A DNA stretch of 64,000 nt from positions 1,550,001 to 1,614,000 of the forward strand of contig CM074705.1 in NCBI GenBank assembly GCA_037367355.1, given 5' to 3'. The notes under the pieces are model-generated. The model saw nothing but the letters and a program-made list of their open reading frames with translations. It did no database searches and was not told the DNA's origin. This DNA is from Neoscytalidium dimidiatum (taxonomy: Eukaryota; Ascomycota; Dothideomycetes; Botryosphaeriales; Botryosphaeriaceae). A program made the position numbers and the translations under genes. Below, in pieces: positions 58,371-64,000 of the stretch (position 1 is its first letter; each line of letters starts with the position of its first letter).

Positions 58371-59668
58371 AATTGCTTCCTATCTCAGCCAAATTTGGAA
58401 ACTGTCAGATTGGCTCGACGGGACCGACCGGCGGCCGACGTCGATCGAGGCTTGCTGGGGGTGCGTGGCCGGTGAAAGCGCGCTGCGGGCCCTCGTTCGC
58501 GGCGCAATGGCCGAGCGGCGGCGGCGGCAGCACCCATCGTGGGCCGGTTGAGGATGGTGTGGAACGAGGCGTATTACTCGATAAAAATGGCGGCTCCCCT
58601 ATCGGCGGCAATGGTGCAGTGAAGGGGCCAGCCCTGCCGGCCTGCCGGCCACGTCTAAACCGCGCTAGGCAATCTTTCGGAGGCCCGTGGATCGCCGAGT
58701 CGAGCCCGTCTGGCCGCCGCTGCAGTCCGTCCGCCTCCAGTCTCTTCTGCGTCCTTGCGGTGCGAAAGGCCGCTCTGTGCCTGGTCAGTCCTTCTTCATC
58801 GCGGCGGTGGCCTCAGACCTCAGGCTGGAATGCCGCTTTGTGGGCGACTGCCGGAAAGCACGACAACTGCGTCGGCTATCACGAGCCTTGGCATGCCCTA
58901 TTACTCGATCTTTTCCCCTGCGCCGTCTCACCACATTCCCATCGAGTAATGGAAACGACTCGCTCCTACCGCTCTTTTCCAGCCCGGTGCATCACCAACG
59001 CCGTCCAGGACCACCGCGCCCCCCTCTTTCTGCAGCCTCGCTTGAACTTTGCAGCATTCGCCATCCTCTTCTGGCCGCCAGCTGTCCCTGTTTCCCATTT
59101 ACCCGCGTAAAAAAAAAAAAAATAGGCCCTTCACGCCGCATTTCCTTCTCTTGCGCCAGTTGCTGTAAACTCGGGACCGACTAATTTGAAACGTAGTTTC
59201 CCGGAGGCTTGATATTCCGGCTAGCCGTGATTTCCCTGTGCGAGTGAGCGCAGCAGTGCAGTCAACCGTCCTTTTCAATTTGGCAAGGTCGCGTGCTGTG
59301 CGGAAAGGGAGGAACTGCGCGCATATGCTCAGTCGCAAGCTTGCATACGCTTGAGCTTCTGTCAGAAGGGCCGCTCGATGCATTTCCGCGGACAGGTGGC
59401 GGCACCATGCTGGCAGACGCAAGCTGCAGCCTTTCTGTTTGAGGCAAGGTCACTGCTGACTCGCGGAGCACCGCTGGTCGACGAGCGGCAAAGGTCGACG
59501 AACGGAACGAGAAAGGGAAAGAAAGTGAGACGAATATACCATTTCCATTACTCGATCAGGTTGCCAGCCCATGATCGAAGGGGCCTGCAACTATTACACG
59601 GCTCTTGATATTATGCCCACTCTTCGGATGTCCACCTCCCTGCCCCGGCTCTTGTGCTTGTTGCAATC

Positions 59669-60564
59669 TCACAGGTACTTCTCCTCGATCTTCCCCGCCA
59701 GACTCTGAGGCACTTCCCCCTCACTCTTGCCCCCGCTTATGTGGAAGCGCTCCTCCACGGCGGACACCGGCGACAGGACGATCGTGCCCAACACGCAGAA
59801 CAAAGTCGCCGCAAACTGCCACACCCACACAACCAGGAAGCCGCCGAACCACACGTACCGCACGAACTCGTTTGTCTGGTAGAGATCGTTCTGGGCCGTT
59901 ATGTAGTACTTGCCCTTCGCATCGTCGTCGTCATCGCCGCTCAGGTCGACGGACTGCGACGGCGGGACGTGCTTGAGGTGCAAGACGGTGACGAGGGTCG
60001 TCGGGGCCGAGTAGAACGGGATGACCCAGATGCGGAAGACTTGAGAGATGTGCACGTATAGTATGAGGTTCGCCTCGTCGAAGGCTAATTTACGGGATCA
60101 AGTTAGCCTGGGTAAGGGTCGCACTCCGAGCACGCAATTAGAAGGTGACGTTGTCCGCCCGCGGAACGACTACCGAGCTCTTTTTCTTTCTTTTTCCCCT
60201 TCTCTTTTTGCTGCTCGTTGGGGTGTGGAACGCGGGTCGGTCGCGTTGGGCTGGGCGCGCGAACTTCTCGCTCCTACTTACCGACCGAATTGACCTTGAT
60301 GTCGATTTTCGGGCTCATGATCTTGTACCACCGGTAGATGGCGATGATCAAGGCGCGCGAATTGCTGAACTTGCCCGTCCGGCAGAACGGGTGCGTGAAC
60401 GAGGCGTTTGGCGTGAAGTACTTCTCGATGGCGTTGCGCTGGTCGCGCGGCGCCGTCTGCGTGAGAAGATGGATCACCTTCGGGATGTCCTGCACTGTGA
60501 TGCCAATGTTAGCCGGTGCTCCTGACGGAGTCTGGTTAGTATGCCCCCTACCTGGGTTCTCCAT
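59669..60564 (-). CDS. NTF2-like (SigF-like) domain protein with C-terminal membrane segment
   Basis: Exons 60564..60552 (13 nt, coding MENP), 60494..60282 and 60084..59669 give 213 residues. The NTF2-like part reads QDIPKVIHLLTQTAPRDQRN, AIEKYFTPNASFTHPFCR, AIYRWYKIMSPKIDI and ANLILYVHISQVFRIW. A hydrophobic helix (WFGGFLVVWVWQFAATLFCVLGTIVLSP) follows, then an amphipathic tail. Similar fungal proteins are annotated SigF-like NTF2-like; their function is unknown. The fold usually forms a cone-shaped pocket for a small ligand, here probably tethered to a membrane. An acidic insert (GDDDDD) lies before the helix. The short first exon rests on an in-frame ATG with a GTAGGG donor. Confidence 0.82.
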
Positions 60565-61152
60565 GGTGGACGACTGCCTGAGGTTGCGGGGCTTGGGAGA
60601 GACTTCGCAAACACTTGAGTGCTGACCACGGAGCTCCAAGATGCTATGGTCTGATCTTGGCTAGCCAGTAATACCGGTTGAGACGCTGCCATGCAGTCCC
60701 TGACGAGGCCTGGTCGTCCGGTAAGAGCGATGCGTCCGCATGACGTCATTGATCAACAAGGCTGTCCGGCCATCTTCACATGCACGACATATGCCGCGAC
60801 TTACGAGTCATGCGTGATTGACGTTTCTCTTCACATAAAACACAACCTGGTAGCTCTCTCGCAGGTCTGAGGGGCTTCTGAAACCCGTGAATAGCGCACA
60901 AGCCCATTGTGACGGGTACTCATCTACTTTCAATCACACCACCTCCAGCAAGGACATGGTTGCTCTATGGTGAAATCATTCAAGCCTGGGTTCTCACCAC
61001 AGAAGACGTGATGAGGCTAGTTTAATATGTACATTTGTGAAGAGCGCATGCCGTTCTAGTGTTCGCGCCAATGTCCATTACAATCAAGGTCGGTTGTATC
61101 AATACAGTCATGAGATGAAGAATCATCCTCGTCGGTCCTCCTTCGCTTTCTT
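60565..61152. other. Spacer between NTF2-like and TM9 genes
   Basis: About 590 bp: promoter of the NTF2-like gene and 3' flank of the TM9 gene. No gene seen. Confidence 0.55.
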
Positions 61153-63201
61153 TTAATCCACTTTGATGGACGAGTAAATCTTGAGCACGAACAGCCACGA
61201 CGCAAAGAATCCAATAGTACCTGCGAAAAGACATTAGCAACCACACCATACTCAAATTTGTAGAATTTGTTCTTACCGCTCAGAACGAAGAACAGCACAC
61301 TGATGAGAGCACTATACCCAAGATAGAGCACTCCGCTAGTCCAGCTACCAAAGGTCAGGACCTTTGCCCAGTAGAGCAAAGCGTACGCGAACACGTAAGC
61401 TGCGCTTGCTCCCGCAGTGCAAAATGCTCTCCACTGCCAATGATAGTTCTCCGCGCATAGCAAGAAGTAGATCATCAGCACCGTCACGGCTGCGCAGGTA
61501 ATTATCATGAGGCCGTAGCACAAGAATAGGAAGCCGAACATATAGTAGACCTTGTTGACCCATATGCTGTTCATGACGAAGTAGAGCTCGACGAAAATAG
61601 CTCCAAACGGTAGGACGCCAACGATGAGCATGCTAGGCAGTGGCCGAAGGTATCCCGAAGTCGGCGGGATCTGGCGGGGAATTTGATTCGTGCGCACAGG
61701 AGTCTCGATGACCTTGTGCTTAAATCCGAGCCAGGAGCCAGCAAGTGAGAGAGGCACGCTGATCAGGAACCAGATGAAGACGAGCGCAAGCATCGTACCG
61801 AAAGGAACCGCTCCGCTGGCCTGTCTCGCCCACACGAAGAGATTCAGGAGGAAGAAAGTGCAGAAAACAACTGCAGGCAGCGCAACCGGCGTGTACGCGA
61901 AGTTCTGCTTCCACTTATCTCCGTGGAAGAACTTGTAAACCCGAGCGGAGGCGTACCCTCCAACAAAGCCGAAAATGGTATAGAGGAGAAGCATGACCGT
62001 GCCGAGGGATCCGCGATTGGATGGAGAAAGAAAGCCTAGAAGAGCAAAGACTATACCAAAGTTATTTTCCTTACAGCCATCAGCTTCGAAGAGATGGAAA
62101 CTTACCAATGGTGAAGCCGGTCATCATAAATAGCTGAGCGCCATTACCGATCAAAACGCTCAAGAATAGTGGGTTCTTCGGTGGCCTGAAAACATCACCA
62201 TGGACCAATTTCCAGCCAGAGTCTTCTTGAACACCTTCCTCAACAGCGCTTGTCCCTGAAAGATCGTCGAGTGCAAACTGTTCCAAGCGGTTATATCTCG
62301 CAATATCCTTCTTGAGAGTGCGAATAAGAATGGTGGCGACCATGGTGACCAGGAACACCACAATCACTGCTGAGTTCACCAGCGAGAACCAGTGAATCTT
62401 TGGGTCGTAGACATGAAGGTACTTATCCCAACGAGTGGCAAACGGCGTCGACGAAGGTCTCCAGTACACGCTGTAGGTGAACAGAACCGAGGTATTCTCG
62501 GTTTCCGACAACTCAATGGGAGACGGCTCACCGCACTCAGCCTTCTCCTCATTGATCATCTTTGCTTCTCCCATGGACCGTGGCTCCACCAGGATACCGA
62601 CTACTCTGTATTGGTCGGGGCCAGCCTGATGGTAATCGATCAGGATATCATAATGATTATTGATGATTGGTTTCCCATCCTGAACGGCACCCAGCGCGAA
62701 TCCAGGGCTATAGAAGTTGGTATTGTCGTTTGGGTCGTGCTTCAGTTGCCCGGCCGGCAACCCGTCGATGAGCCAGTTCAGATTGTAGTTCTGCATTATT
62801 CTCTTGTTGACAAATTGAGCGTCCCGCGGCTCGTACGTCTGCTCCCGACACGCAGCCTTGCAAGTCTCGTTCTTGCGCATCTTCAGCTCGAAGGGCGATG
62901 TCTGTATGCGATCCCCGAACAGGATGCTCCCTAGGGATTCTGAGACGTATTTGGGGCCGCCGCTCGGTTGGCAGAAGTGAAAGGCATCGTGATAGTAATC
63001 GAAGGAGAAGACCGAGCGCACTTGCGAATCTTCTTGGGAATTGGCGGGCGTGAGGTGGTTCACGAGCAGCGGCACCTTGTCCCCTTCTTTGTAGGAGGTC
63101 GGCAGGACACCAGGGAGGTAGAATGCCGCTGTAGGCGAGGGTGCGAGCAGCAAGAGCGCGGAAAGCGCAGAAGCTGTCGAACCGAGATTGTGAAAGCGCA
63201 T
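61153..63201 (-). CDS. emp70: Transmembrane 9 superfamily protein (EMP70/TMN type)
   Basis: Exons 63201..62106, 62050..61277 and 61220..61153 give 645 residues. A signal peptide (ALLLLAPSPTAAFYLPG) leads to the lumenal domain with NHLTP, FSFDYYHDAFHFC and SLGSILFGDRIQTSP, classic for TM9SF. Nine membrane helices follow (first HWFSLVNSAVIVVFLVTMVA), including GYASARVYKFFHG and SVPLSLAGSWLGF. The last exon of 68 nt supplies the ninth helix and the ending SSIKVD: a KxD motif, the known COPI-binding Golgi-retention signal of this family. Members act in Golgi/endosome sorting and, in yeast, copper homeostasis and adhesion. The start at 63201 was chosen for the signal peptide; longer upstream frame is leader. 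Confidence 0.95.
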
Positions 63202-63772
63202 GGCAAATGATGGAGGCGCCGAGGCCAAGAGACTGGCTGGGAGGCTGTCTGACGGAGCAGCAGCTCGCGGCTGGCCGTGGGCTCCTCGGCGCGCGGAGAG
63301 GTGCGCGGCGCGCTCGGTCGACGGGTGCGGCGGAGGCGAAAGCCGATGTATGCGCTGGGCGGGCTGGTCGCAGCTCTGAGAGGGCAGGTGCGAGAACGTG
63401 CTGCTGGACTGGGGTAGAGGCGCTGGTGACGTGTGGGTATTGGAATGGAGGTTGAAAGCTGTCACTTGCAACCGGAGCTTCGCCGGTTAGCCTCAGGGAT
63501 CGGCGTCATCAGCCACGCGTAATGCCACACATTGGCAAGGACCCTTGCCCGCGCGTTTCTGGGCATGTTTGTGAGCAGAGGGACATGCGCCATTCACCAT
63601 TTCATCGTCGCTATGTGCATACTACGTGAGCTCTGGGACATCGTCTGCCGACGCCTTTTCTCCCCGCAGTCAGGTAAATTCAGAACAACCTCCGTGGATG
63701 CTTCGGGAAACGCAGATATGATATCACAGGCATAGAAACATGAAAAAAGAAGAGAGATGCCGCTGCCAAGCT
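63202..63772. other. Spacer between TM9 and NCS-1 genes
   Basis: About 570 bp: promoter of the TM9 gene and 3' flank of the NCS-1 gene. No gene seen. Confidence 0.5.
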
Positions 63773-64000
63773 TCACACAAGCCCGTCGTACAGCGACAGG
63801 GCCGACACAATTGTCTCATCCCGCTTGGAACCCTCCTTGAACTCGGCCATATCCAGGCTGCCGTTCTCGTCTTTGTCCATCATGCGGAAGATCTTGCGCA
63901 CGCGCTTCTCGGGCGTGTCCTCATCCTCCGGAAGCTTGACCATCGAGCCGACCTGTGCGAGTTGTCAGCACTGTCCTGCCTGCCTACCTGCCTTGGACCC
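63773..64000 (-). CDS. ncs1: Neuronal calcium sensor 1 / frequenin (Frq1), 3' part only
   Basis: The last exon (63952..63773) codes the 59 C-terminal residues; from 63953 to the right edge is intron, so the start lies outside. Seen: [20 protein letters not shown] and [18 protein letters not shown], the fourth EF-hand with Asp-Lys-Asp-Glu-Asn-Gly-Ser calcium loop, then [19 protein letters not shown] at the end, almost diagnostic for NCS-1. The protein activates phosphatidylinositol 4-kinase (Pik1) on the Golgi, whose product PI4P recruits VPS74 encoded earlier in this window. The acceptor is CAG in a good context. Confidence 0.92.

Larger units (their letters stand above)
58015..59668. other. 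Long intergenic region holding the allantoinase promoter
   Basis: About 1.65 kb between allantoinase (its 5' end) and the NTF2-like gene (its 3' end). Apart from GATA sites near allantoinase I see only short, unsupported ORFs and an A13 run at about 59109-59121. Confidence 0.5.

Overview
The window is nuclear DNA of a filamentous ascomycete (Pezizomycotina). The evidence is many short GT-AG introns of about 50-100 nt, GC-rich exons, short AT- or homopolymer-rich spacers, and clearly fungal orthologues such as a PEP4-type vacuolar protease, ATG9, COG6, an RRT8-type spore-wall protein and a mitochondrial acyl carrier protein. I cannot fix the class from sequence alone. I found no tRNA, rRNA, CRISPR array or intact transposon. 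Exon boundaries were worked out by hand from reading frame, splice signals and protein-family conservation.

Left part (1-17 kb), accessory in character. A cytochrome P450 cut by the left edge is followed by an ER DnaJ chaperone ending in HDEL and an allantoate-permease-type MFS transporter. From 8.1 to 13.4 kb lies a graveyard of three broken genes: a short-chain dehydrogenase with an internal deletion and frameshift, a C2H2/Zn2Cys6 transcription factor with several in-frame stops and frameshifts, and the first third of a second P450. This looks like the remains of a small regulated metabolic cluster. A POT/PTR peptide transporter follows.

Middle (17-46 kb). In order: a WWOX/retinol-dehydrogenase-like SDR, an RRT8-type membrane protein, a monocarboxylate-type MFS transporter, vacuolar aspartic protease PEP4, an 82-residue membrane protein, SNF5 (SWI/SNF or RSC chromatin remodelling), VPS74/GOLPH3, a head-to-head pair of mitochondrial genes (acyl carrier protein and the 23-kDa Fe-S subunit of complex I), SURF6/Rrp14 (ribosome biogenesis), two fungal proteins of unknown function, and a homeodomain plus C2H2 transcription factor.

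Right part (46-64 kb), dense housekeeping genes: ATG9 and COG6 (divergent), a BolA-like protein and NIF3 (divergent, 266 bp apart), ribosomal protein eS28, allantoinase with three GATAAG sites upstream, an NTF2-like/SigF-like membrane protein, a TM9/EMP70 protein ending in a KxD sorting signal, and the 3' end of the calcium sensor NCS-1/Frq1 at the right edge.

Themes. Several genes serve Golgi and endomembrane traffic (VPS74, COG6, ATG9, TM9, NCS-1). Two serve complex I and mitochondrial fatty-acid synthesis and share one promoter region. Nitrogen scavenging may be represented by allantoinase, the allantoate-permease-like MFS protein and the peptide transporter.
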